Source: Arthrobacter_B sp038069765
GTDB taxonomy: Bacteria > Actinomycetota > Actinomycetes > Actinomycetales > Micrococcaceae
NCBI RefSeq assembly: GCF_038069765.1
Contig: NZ_JBBPFS010000001.1
Span: 124,001-188,000, forward strand
Length of the DNA stretch: 64,000 nt
Reading direction: 5' to 3'
Positions 6,980 through 13,521 of the stretch are shown here, one piece after another. Under the pieces are notes generated by a model. That model was given only the letters and a program-made list of their open reading frames with translations, had not been told where the DNA came from and did not search any database. Every line of letters starts with the position of its first letter. The stretch's first letter is position 1. The position numbers and the translations under genes were made by a program.

Positions 6980-7183
6980 TTACTTCCTTCGGTCTGCTCG
7001 GATGGCGGCTGTGTCGCCGGTGCGGTCGATGTAGCTGATGCGCTTTTGCTTGTCGCTCTCGGGGCGGTTCTGGGTGAGTGCCTGTAGTTGCTGGTGGTAG
7101 CTCACTGCCAGATCTCGCCAGTAGCGGGCCTGTGTGCCGTTCTGCTGGGCTAGTTCTTTCCAATCGAGCGCTGGTCCGGTCAC
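6980..7183 (-). CDS. Micro-ORF, unknown (67 aa)
   Basis: Starts by ATGA overlap with the end of the replication-type gene. Predicted helical, basic C-terminus (TAAIRADRRK), with the motif QARYWRDLAVSYHQQL that resembles the YW motifs of the following two ORFs. No family recognised. Confidence 0.45.
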   Translation of the reverse strand: MTGPALDWKELAQQNGTQARYWRDLAVSYHQQLQALTQNRPESDKQKRISYIDRTGDTAAIRADRRK

Positions 7184-7839
7184 GATTTCCCCCAGTTGCT
7201 CATCTGCTGTTGAAGCGCTTCCATCTGTCGGTTCCGCTCTTGTTCTTCTGCTTGGGATGAAAAATCATTCATCAGCGTTTTGACCTTGGGCCGCATGTCG
7301 TTGCCGTTCGGTGGCTGGCTGGACATTCCTTTGAATGATCCTTTTTTCTCTTCATACTCATTTGGGGGTTGTTCACCGACCCCCTCTAGGGTCATTGAGC
7401 GACCCCCTAGCGGTTGCTGAGTGACCCCCTTTGGTGGTTGTTCAGCGACCCCTTCAGGAGGTTGTTCAGTGACCCCCTCTTGTCCCCAGGTAGTCCGTAC
7501 GAGGTGGAGTGCGTACTTAGAATGGTTGCGGAACTTGCCAACCTCAATGCGACTGATTGCGCCCTTGCGCACCAAGACGTTGATGGCCTGTTTCACGGCT
7601 TGGAATGCCTTGTCACGGTCCTTCTGCGCCTGGACAGCGAGCGGGGACTCAGCACCGCCAGAGAGCTCCTTGGGTACGTCGTACCCAAGGGCAGCGGCCA
7701 GCATCTCCCGACCGCCGTAGAACAACGGTGGGTTGTCCTTATCCATTGCTGTGAGCGCCATGTAGGTAAGCAAACGATGGGGGCGATGGTCGAGGTGGCC
7801 CCAGTGCTCAAACACTTGCTTGACGTTGGTGGCGCCCAT
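7180..7839 (-). CDS. Winged-helix replication-initiator-type protein (219 aa)
   Basis: Residues 1-115 have the layout of phage and plasmid winged-helix replication proteins: FEHWGHLDHRPHRLLTYMAL, a segment FYGGREMLAAALGY, a helix KAFQAVKQAINVLVRKGAI, and a strand-turn-strand RIEVGKFRNHSKYALHL as the wing. Residues 121-159 hold repeats of about eight residues, (E/K)GV(T/A/G)(E/Q)QP(P/L), and the C-terminus is a Gln/Glu-rich helix. No helicase or primase motif is present, so it would need host or helper replication enzymes. The repeats are encoded by iteron-like DNA, hinting at an origin inside the gene. Transcriptional regulation is the alternative role. Confidence 0.55.
   Translation of the reverse strand: MGATNVKQVFEHWGHLDHRPHRLLTYMALTAMDKDNPPLFYGGREMLAAALGYDVPKELSGGAESPLAVQAQKDRDKAFQAVKQAINVLVRKGAISRIEVGKFRNHSKYALHLVRTTWGQEGVTEQPPEGVAEQPPKGVTQQPLGGRSMTLEGVGEQPPNEYEEKKGSFKGMSSQPPNGNDMRPKVKTLMNDFSSQAEEQERNRQMEALQQQMSNWGKS
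7378..7478. repeat. Iteron-like direct repeats inside the replication-type gene
   Basis: GACCCCCT occurs at 7378, 7401, 7423 and 7471, with a GACCCCT variant at 7447. Spacing is 22-24 bp, close to two turns of the helix. Flanking bases are also partly conserved (GGTTGTTCAG-like upstream). Regular spacing on one face of the helix is the pattern of initiator-binding iterons. It also encodes the QPP repeats, so protein-level selection alone could explain it. Confidence 0.55.
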
Positions 7840-7885
7840 GAGTCACCCGCCCCGCTGCCCATGTAGTTGCCAGCATCACGGCGAT

Positions 7886-8275
7886 TCAGGCAGTAGGAGG
7901 AGTTGCGGCCGATTCTGCGAAGGTTTGGGCCCTAACCCAATGACCACCGGGAACACTCACCCCTCCGGGCGTCAGGTTCGTTCCATCCGCTGCCCAAGCG
8001 AGGACTGCGACGGTAATAGTGGCCGCACCTTTGTCGGGATGACTGGCTACCGCGTGTCCGATGGCTGCCATAACGCGATCTTCGTCCCATTCGGGGTAAA
8101 GGCTGCAGACGAGCCAAGCCAGGTACTTCCCCTGAGCAGGCGTCATGGTTTCATTGGCCTTCGTCCGCTCTGCGAGGAGCTGTGAAACCTCGGCTTCGAA
8201 CTCCTCGGGGGTGAGCAAGTCATCAGCTTCCGCGCTTGCTTTTGGGCAGACCTGTGGGATAGTTGAGTTAGACAT
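7886..8275 (-). CDS. Hypothetical phage early protein (129 aa)
   Basis: AAGGA lies 7 nt before ATG at 8275. The product has a charged helical first half (TPEEFEAEVSQLLAERTKANETM), then AQGKYLAWLVCSLYPEWDEDRVMAAI and a C-terminal segment AVLAWAADGTNLTPGG. It sits directly upstream of the replication-type gene (46 bp). It could be an accessory replication factor, but no domain is recognised. Confidence 0.5.
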   Translation of the reverse strand: MSNSTIPQVCPKASAEADDLLTPEEFEAEVSQLLAERTKANETMTPAQGKYLAWLVCSLYPEWDEDRVMAAIGHAVASHPDKGAATITVAVLAWAADGTNLTPGGVSVPGGHWVRAQTFAESAATPPTA

Positions 8276-8277
8276 AA

Positions 8278-8448
8278 TCAGTTCCTTTGAATGGGTTTGG
8301 TTGTGTGAGCGACTTCGGTTCGGATCTTTGGCGAGAGAGAACCTGGGGTCGCTTTTTCTATGCCCGGATTAGGGGTGGGGGTAATTCTGGGAGCGGCTTG
8401 GATGGCCGTGATCCGCTCGAGCCGGCTTCGCTGTTCCGTTAGCTCCAT
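8278..8448 (-). CDS. Small unknown protein after excisionase (56 aa)
   Basis: The start at 8448 (MELTEQRSRLERITAIQAAP) overlaps the excisionase stop as TAATG; an earlier ATG at 8487 would overlap the excisionase more. The product has a helical N-terminus and a Pro/Thr-rich C-terminal half, with no known family. It ends three bases before the next gene. Confidence 0.45.
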   Translation of the reverse strand: MELTEQRSRLERITAIQAAPRITPTPNPGIEKATPGSLSPKIRTEVAHTTKPIQRN

Positions 8449-8648
8449 TAGGCGGCCCCGGCGTCTTCGAATGCTGCGTTCACCCATTCGAAGACATCTG
8501 ACTCCCTGTACATCACCCGGCCTCCGAGCTTCGCGGATTTTGGCCCGCTGCCGTTATGTCGCATCCATCGGAGTTGGGCGGGAGACTTCCGGAGTAGACC
8601 TGCCACCTCATCCATAGTCAGCAACTTGACACTTCGCAGTTCTTCCAT
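8448..8648 (-). CDS. xis: Excisionase / AlpA-type HTH protein (66 aa)
   Basis: The sequence KLLTMDEVAGLLRKSPAQLRWMRHNG, followed by a wing GGRVMYRESDVFEWV, is the typical winged HTH of recombination directionality factors. The start at 8648 (MEELRSV) is preferred because GGAG lies 6 nt upstream; an alternative start at 8687 (79 aa) would overlap a candidate operator. It is divergent from the repressor, the standard layout of a lysogeny switch, and heads the long - strand gene train. It would bias the integrase to excision and may also act as a regulator. Confidence 0.7.
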   Translation of the reverse strand: MEELRSVKLLTMDEVAGLLRKSPAQLRWMRHNGSGPKSAKLGGRVMYRESDVFEWVNAAFEDAGAA

Positions 8649-8664
8649 GCTGGCTCCATCATCT

Positions 8665-8733
8665 TGTGTTGAGAATTGATAATCCATAGCCTATCAGTAG
8701 TTGGGTGACACTTGGCAACAAAATGTGTTGAGA
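8665..8733. promoter_or_regulatory. Divergent lysogeny-switch region with repeated operator-like motif
   Basis: TGTGTTGAGA occurs twice in direct orientation, at 8665-8674 and 8724-8733. The first copy overlaps a candidate -35 (TTGAGA, 8669-8674) paired at 17 bp with TATCAG (8692-8697), which would drive the repressor. An additional inverted repeat TGATA / TATCA lies between. The repeats are good candidates for repressor operators. Confidence 0.45.
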
Positions 8734-8762
8734 TTCCAGAAAATTGGTGGGAGACTGTTGTC

Positions 8763-9305
8763 ATGACCCCTAGAACAGAAGTCGAGGCAGTGCCCGGTAG
8801 CGAAGACATCCGATTTGCTGCAAGCGTCAAACGTCGCCGTGAGGCGCTCGGCTGGTCTCAAGGCGAGTTAGCTCGCTTGTTGAAAGGCGCCGGCCTGTCG
8901 GGTTTCCATCAGACGACCATCTCTCGAATAGAGAAGTGCGAGCGGCTTGTGCGACTGGGCGAAGCGAAGGTGATTGCTGACACCCTGCAAACACGCCTCG
9001 ACGTCATGTTTTTAGAAGCTGGGGAGATGGAGACTTTGGTTCGCTTCACCGAGGCAGTGAAGAGTCGCCGCAAAACGACGTCCGCAATATCTCATGCTGT
9101 CCAGGACTTCCTGGAGGCGCAGGCTGAGGTGGACGAGCATCTTGAATCTGTCGCGGTTATGAAAAAAGAGGAAGAAGCCCTGTCTCAAAAAATCCACTTG
9201 GATAGCCTGATTAGGGAGGGGAGAACTTTCCTCGCCCTGGACCCTGTCGAGATCGCAATGAAGGCGGCGGAAAAGTACCATGGCCAGCATTCAAAAGAGG
9301 GATAA
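8763..9305 (+). CDS. Xre-family repressor (180 aa)
   Basis: Residues 17-75 form an Xre-type HTH: FAASVKRRREALGWSQGELA, then a longer loop with GLSGFHQTTISRIEKCERL. The C-terminal half is helical and highly charged (LEAQAEVDEHLESVAVMKKEEEALSQKI, here in shortened sense), likely a coiled coil for dimerisation. There is no LexA-like protease domain, so induction probably does not use RecA-driven self-cleavage. Start ATG at 8763 has GGGAG upstream; a TTG at 8712 would add 17 residues and include the second operator-like repeat. It overlaps the integrase start by 26 bp, so repressor and integrase are co-expressed. Confidence 0.7.
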   Translation: MTPRTEVEAVPGSEDIRFAASVKRRREALGWSQGELARLLKGAGLSGFHQTTISRIEKCERLVRLGEAKVIADTLQTRLDVMFLEAGEMETLVRFTEAVKSRRKTTSAISHAVQDFLEAQAEVDEHLESVAVMKKEEEALSQKIHLDSLIREGRTFLALDPVEIAMKAAEKYHGQHSKEG

Positions 9306-10422
9306 CGGCTCTTGGCGTGCCCGCTACCGGGACGATGCCGGCAAGGAGCATGCCCGGCATTTTCCGCGGAAAATAGACGCGCAGAAGTGGCTTGACGGCG
9401 TTACCGCGGCCGTTGTTGCTGGCAGTTATATTGACCCAAAAACAGCGAAGACCACGGTGGGGGAGTGGTGCCAGACTTGGATTCAAGGGTACGGAAATAA
9501 CCGTGCCTCCACAGTCAGGCAGGCCCGGACTCACTTGCAACATATCGAGGCGGCTTTCGGCGGACGGCCGCTCAGCGCAGTCAGGCCTTCCGAGGTGAAA
9601 GCGTGGACGGCCCAACTTAAAGGACGGGGATACGCGGACTCCACGGTCTACGCGTTACACTCCCGGCTGTCTCAGATTTACGCGGATGCCGTGCATGACG
9701 GGCTAGTGGCAAAGTCTCCGGTCAGTCGTCGCACTTCCCCCGGTGCGGGTAAGCAGCGGCCCTACGTTGCAACCACGGACCAGGTGTGGGCCCTTCACGA
9801 TGCGCTGCCGGCAGGAATGCGACCGGCCGTTCTGCTCGCAGCTTTTGCAGGGCTCAGGGTAGCGGAAGCGGTCGCGCTCAGGGTGTCGGATGTCGACTTC
9901 ATGCGGGGAGTCATCTCTCCAGAAATTCAGTACCCTGCGGAGCCCTTGAAGACAGAGATGTCCAAAACTCCGATTCCCATCCCGCAGGAGCTCGCCCTTG
10001 AACTGAACCGGAACCCAACGTTGTTCGGCTCAACGAATATTGTCACCTCGGAGCAGGGGCGTGCCGTCGCCCCGTACACGCTTGAGACGTACTTCCGGCG
10101 AGCCAGGGCAGAGATTAAGGGCCTACCTGAGGGGTTCAGGTATCACGACCTGCGGCACTACTTTGCTTCCCTGCTAATCGCATCCGGTTTGGACGTGAAA
10201 GTGGTGCAGTCGAGGCTCCGACACTCATCGGCCAAGACCACATTGGATACCTATGGTCACATGTGGCCAGATAAGGATGAGTCCGCACGCGCTGCCGTCG
10301 CGGTCGTTCTGGCAGCTCGTGCGGACTCTCTGCGGACTATGCCGCTAGATCCCAGTGCTGGGGCTAGCAGCCGTAGTAGAGCTCGAACTCGTACGGGTTC
10401 GGGCGCAGCATCAGCGGCTTGA
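9280..10422 (+). CDS. int: Tyrosine site-specific integrase (380 aa)
   Basis: The N-terminus (SIQKRDNGSWRARYRDDAGK) is the arm-type DNA-binding domain, residues 55-145 the SAM-like core-binding domain, and the catalytic domain has Arg193 (AGLRVAEA), His289-x-x-Arg292 (HDLRH), His315 (LRHSS) and nucleophile Tyr325 (DTYGHMW). All are intact, so the enzyme should be active. The last ~20 codons run antisense through the 3' end of glnA and end ...GSGAASAA. This 59-bp overlap suggests that the attachment site lies at the glnA end and that the integrase tail in the lysogen is partly chromosomal. Confidence 0.9.
   Translation: MASIQKRDNGSWRARYRDDAGKEHARHFPRKIDAQKWLDGVTAAVVAGSYIDPKTAKTTVGEWCQTWIQGYGNNRASTVRQARTHLQHIEAAFGGRPLSAVRPSEVKAWTAQLKGRGYADSTVYALHSRLSQIYADAVHDGLVAKSPVSRRTSPGAGKQRPYVATTDQVWALHDALPAGMRPAVLLAAFAGLRVAEAVALRVSDVDFMRGVISPEIQYPAEPLKTEMSKTPIPIPQELALELNRNPTLFGSTNIVTSEQGRAVAPYTLETYFRRARAEIKGLPEGFRYHDLRHYFASLLIASGLDVKVVQSRLRHSSAKTTLDTYGHMWPDKDESARAAVAVVLAARADSLRTMPLDPSAGASSRSRARTRTGSGAASAA
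10344..10368. other. Candidate attachment core / convergent terminator at glnA stop
   Basis: An imperfect palindrome GCTAG-AT-CCCAG / CTGGG-G-CTAGC with a 2-nt centre covers the glnA stop codon (10364-10366). Tyrosine integrases use inverted core-binding arms around a short overlap region, and the integrase frame crosses exactly here. It could equally be a weak terminator shared by int and glnA. The matching copy at the other end of the element lies outside the window. Confidence 0.35.
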
Positions 10423-11788
10423 TCTCGTATTCGCGCTTGTACTCGATCCAGGTGTCGATCAGGTCCTGGGTGAAGACGCCGCCGGCCTGGAGGAACTCGT
10501 TGTCGTTCTCCAAAGCGTCCAGGGCCTCTTCGAGGGAACCCGGGGCCAGCTGGATGCCGCGGGCCTCTTCCGGAGGAAGCTCGTAAAGGTCCTTGTCGAT
10601 CGGGTCGGCGGGCTCGGTGCGGTTCTTGATCCCGTCAAGGCCTGCCATCAGCTGTGCGGCGAAGGCCAGGTACGGGTTAGAGGATGCGTCCGGAGCGCGG
10701 AACTCAATGCGCTTGGCCTTGGGGTTGGAGCCGGTGATCGGAATACGGATACCGGCGGAGCGGTTACCCTGCGAATAGACCATGTTGACCGGAGCTTCGA
10801 AGCCCTTGACCAGTCGGCGGTAGGAGTTGACCGTCGGGTTGGTGAAGGCCATGACGGCGGAAGCATGCTTGAGGAGGCCGCCAATGTACCAGCGGGCGAC
10901 GTCGGAAAGGCCGGCATAACCCTTCTCGTCGTAGAACAGGGGAGTGGCGCCGTTCCACAGCGACTGGTGGCAGTGCATGCCCGAGCCGTTGTCACCGAAG
11001 ACAGGCTTCGGCATGAACGTGGCCGACTTGCCCCAGGCATCGGAGACGTTCTTGACGATGTACTTGAACTTCAGCAGGTCATCGGCAGCGTGCGTCAGGG
11101 TGGTGAACTTGTAGTTGATCTCGGCCTGGCCGGCTCCGCCTACCTCGTGGTGGGCACGCTCAACCTCAAGGCCGGCATCGTCCAGTTCCACACAGATGGC
11201 ATCGCGCAGGTCAGCCTGCTTGTCCACGGGTGCCACCGGGAAGTATCCACCCTTGAACGGGGTCTTGTTGCCGAGGTTTCCGCCCTCTTCCTCTCGGCCG
11301 CTGTTCCAGGGTGCCTCAATGGAGTCCACCTTGTAGAAGCTGCCCTGCGGGGAGGACTCGTACTGCACGTTGTCGAAGATGAAGAACTCGGCTTCGGACG
11401 CGAAGTAGGCAGTATCGGCAATGCCGGTGGAAGCCAGGTACGCTTCGGCGCGCTCGGCCACGCCGCGCGGGTCGCGGTGGTACGGCTCGCCGGTGCGGGG
11501 ATTGACGATGGAGAAGTTCAGCGCCAGGGTCTTCTCGATGCGGAACGGATCCAGGAACGCGGTGGTCACGTCCGGAATCAGCTGCATGTCTGATTCAGCG
11601 ATGCCCTGGAACCCGCGGATGGAAGAGCCGTCGAAGAGCTGGCCATTGATGAAGAAGTCGGCATCTACTGACTTCGCCGGTACATTGAAGTGCTGCTGCA
11701 CTCCGGGGAGGTCGGTGAATCGGATGTCGACGAACCTAACATCTTCGTCAGCGATGAACTTGAGGACTTCGTCCGCAGTTTTGAACAT
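10364..11788 (-). CDS. glnA: Type I glutamine synthetase (474 aa)
   Basis: Makes glutamine from glutamate, ammonia and ATP in the cytoplasm as a dodecamer. The full-length GSI-beta pattern is present: FTDLPGVQQHFNVPA, DGSSIRGF, the ATP/metal motif FASEAEFFIFD, GDNGSGMHCHQS, and the NRSAGIRIP segment. Tyr402 in DLYELPPEE is the adenylylation site, so post-translational control by GlnE is likely. The start at 11788 has AAGGAG upstream. A GlnR-type operator lies about 120 bp upstream. The 3' end overlaps the integrase frame, ending ELYYGC; this tail may be partly re-created by the inserted element. Confidence 0.95.
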   Translation of the reverse strand: MFKTADEVLKFIADEDVRFVDIRFTDLPGVQQHFNVPAKSVDADFFINGQLFDGSSIRGFQGIAESDMQLIPDVTTAFLDPFRIEKTLALNFSIVNPRTGEPYHRDPRGVAERAEAYLASTGIADTAYFASEAEFFIFDNVQYESSPQGSFYKVDSIEAPWNSGREEEGGNLGNKTPFKGGYFPVAPVDKQADLRDAICVELDDAGLEVERAHHEVGGAGQAEINYKFTTLTHAADDLLKFKYIVKNVSDAWGKSATFMPKPVFGDNGSGMHCHQSLWNGATPLFYDEKGYAGLSDVARWYIGGLLKHASAVMAFTNPTVNSYRRLVKGFEAPVNMVYSQGNRSAGIRIPITGSNPKAKRIEFRAPDASSNPYLAFAAQLMAGLDGIKNRTEPADPIDKDLYELPPEEARGIQLAPGSLEEALDALENDNEFLQAGGVFTQDLIDTWIEYKREYEIKPLMLRPNPYEFELYYGC

Positions 11789-11903
11789 CGGTACTTTGCT
11801 CCTTTTACACAATTTAGGTGGATGACTCCGGGCTGCCCGGCCTTACCTGCCCGTGGACGGAAACGGCTTCCCTGTCAACTGCTTAGAACTGTAGGGGGAG
11901 CAA

Positions 11904-11941
11904 ATTTCTCGACCGTGTCGGCGGTGTTTCAAGCAAGTTAC
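11904..11941 (-). promoter_or_regulatory. GlnR-type operator upstream of glnA
   Basis: On the - strand the four pentamers GTAAC, GAAAC, GACAC and GAAAT follow each other with exactly 6-nt spacers. This matches the a1-b1-a2-b2 GlnR box described for streptomycetes (GTNAC-n6-GAAAC, twice). The glnA start is at 11788. Nitrogen-dependent control by GlnR is inferred; no glnR gene lies in this window. Confidence 0.7.
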
Positions 11942-12046
11942 GCAGCCGAAGTCTCTCCTCTACCCTAACGTGAACGGCCCCGTGGAAGCATTTAAGGGAC
12001 GGAGCGGAAGCATTCGGTGACGGAGCGCGGCTCCGCCGTCGCCGGG

Positions 12047-12061
12047 TAGTCTTAAGCGGTG
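12047..12061 (+). promoter_or_regulatory. Leaderless promoter of the RDD gene
   Basis: TAGTCT (12047-12052) is followed by 6 nt and the GTG start at 12059. No Shine-Dalgarno sequence is present, so the transcript probably begins at the start codon. Confidence 0.5.
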
Positions 12062-12505
12062 GTTGATAGAAGAAGCTTAGGCTCGTGGCTGGAAGGCCCT
12101 CCCTCCGATGAAAACAGCTGGCCAGGCAAGCGCCTCGGCCGGCCCAAGATAGGCCCCGGCAGCATCGGCCGGGTGGGTCCGCGCCTCGGCGGCATTATCA
12201 TCGACTGGGCTCTTGCCTCGGTGATTTCCTACGCCTTCTTCGGGTGGTCGTCCACGGCTACCCTGGCGATCTTCGCTGTCGAGCAGATAGTGCTCGTTGG
12301 CCTCCTCGGCTACAGCATCGGGCACCGCGTGTTCAGCCTTCAGGTGCAGCGCCTTGACGGCACGGCTGCCGGCTTCCTGCCCGCTCTGGTCCGGAGCCTG
12401 CTGCTCTGCCTGGTGATTCCCGCCGTCGTGTTCGACGCCGACCAGCGGGGACTGCACGACCGCGCCATGGGCACCATCCTCGTCAAGGTCCAGCACAAAC
12501 GCTAA
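12059..12505 (+). CDS. RDD-family membrane protein (148 aa)
   Basis: After a soluble N-terminus rich in charged residues, the motif PRLGGIIIDWALASVISYAFF opens the RDD domain, with R and D placed as usual in the first membrane helix. Two more membrane helices follow (LAIFAVEQIVLVGLLGY and ALVRSLLLCLVIPAVVF) and the conserved end DQRGLHDRAMGTILV. RDD proteins are inner-membrane proteins of mostly unknown role. It is divergent from glnA, and in related genomes it also sits between glnA and DUF4191. Confidence 0.85.
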   Translation: MVDRRSLGSWLEGPPSDENSWPGKRLGRPKIGPGSIGRVGPRLGGIIIDWALASVISYAFFGWSSTATLAIFAVEQIVLVGLLGYSIGHRVFSLQVQRLDGTAAGFLPALVRSLLLCLVIPAVVFDADQRGLHDRAMGTILVKVQHKR

Positions 12506-12560
12506 GAACGACGCCGGCCGCGCACCGCTGCCGCACCGTCCCGGAACACTGTCGCGTAAC

Positions 12561-12593
12561 ACGAAGGGCCCCTCCTGAGGAGGGGCCCTTCGT
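12561..12593. terminator. Bidirectional terminator between RDD and DUF4191 genes
   Basis: A perfect 15-bp stem (ACGAAGGGCCCCTCC and its complement) with a TGA loop lies between two convergent genes. Short T tracts are weak on both sides, but stem strength and position fit termination of both. Confidence 0.8.
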
Positions 12594-12626
12594 TGTGCTG
12601 CAGCCGGCAGTGCGCCGGCATAAGGA

Positions 12627-13379
12627 TTAGCGTCCGCGGGAAGCCTTGCGGTCCGGGCGTGCCTTGTACGGGTCAATGCCCTTGGGGATCGGCAGGCGCG
12701 TGCCCAGGGCGGCCAGGCGCTTGTTGACGGCCTGGACTTCCTGCTTCGTCAGGGCCTTGGGCAGCTTCTTGGCCTTCTTGGCCACCTGGGACAGCGGTGT
12801 CAGGTTGTCTCCGCGGCCGGTCTGGATGATGTGGACCGGAACATTCGGGGCAATGCGGTTCATCCGGCGGCGTTCGCCGTCGGCCAGGGCCTTGGCGCGG
12901 CCCGGGGCGCCCTCGGTGACCAGGACGATGCCGGGGCGGCCGATGGCGCGGAAGACTGCTTCCTGGCTGCGGGGGTTGATGGCAACCGGCTGCTCTTCCA
13001 GGATCCAGCCGCGGCGGAGGATGCTCAGTGCGGCGCCGGAAGCGCCGGCCTGGCCCTCAATCTGGGTGAAGGCGGCCCGCTCGGCGCGGCGGGACAAAAT
13101 GAAGACTGCGGCCAGCAGGGCCAGCGGAACCGCGATGATAAGCATCGTGATCCAGTTGTCGATCAGCAGACCGATGATCAGCCCGACGGCGATGATGCCC
13201 AGGAACGCGCCCAGCATCACCCACACCAGGTTGGGGTCATTGCGCCGCGTCATCTTGAAGACGTCGGCGATCTGCTTCATGCGGCCCGGGCCTTTTTTCT
13301 TCTTCTCCGCTTTGGGCTTGCGGGAGAAGAGGCCGCGGCGGGCGCTCTTGGGTGCGTCGGAATCTGTGCTGTTGGCCAT
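12627..13379 (-). CDS. DUF4191 membrane protein (250 aa)
   Basis: A basic N-terminus (KPKAEKKKKGPGRMKQ) precedes two adjacent membrane helices (LVWVMLGAFLGIIAVGLIIG and WITMLIIAVPLALLAAVFIL). The soluble C-terminal part includes GASGAALSILRRGWILEEQPVAINP, PGIVLVTEGAP and a basic end. This is the conserved actinobacterial DUF4191 protein usually found after lipA, as here. Its function is not established; the basic ends point to the cytoplasmic side and possible nucleic acid or lipid contact. TAGAAT lies 9 nt before the start, so its own promoter with a very short leader is likely. Confidence 0.85.
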   Translation of the reverse strand: MANSTDSDAPKSARRGLFSRKPKAEKKKKGPGRMKQIADVFKMTRRNDPNLVWVMLGAFLGIIAVGLIIGLLIDNWITMLIIAVPLALLAAVFILSRRAERAAFTQIEGQAGASGAALSILRRGWILEEQPVAINPRSQEAVFRAIGRPGIVLVTEGAPGRAKALADGERRRMNRIAPNVPVHIIQTGRGDNLTPLSQVAKKAKKLPKALTKQEVQAVNKRLAALGTRLPIPKGIDPYKARPDRKASRGR

Positions 13380-13421
13380 AGTGGTTCAATTCTACGTGAT
13401 TCGAGCGCCCGTTCCGCGCGG

Positions 13422-13466
13422 CCCGGCACGCGGAAACCCTGAGGTCAGGGCTTTCCGCGTGCCGGG
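13422..13466. terminator. Hairpin downstream of lipA
   Basis: A 15-bp stem (CCCGGCACGCGGAAA / TTTCCGCGTGCCGGG) with an additional small inner stem CCCT/AGGG lies between the lipA stop and the DUF4191 start. It should end lipBA transcription before DUF4191. Confidence 0.7.
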
Positions 13467-13521
13467 TTCGCGGCGGGCGTACACCGGCCGCCGCAGGGGC
13501 GGACCGGGGAGGGAAGAGTTG

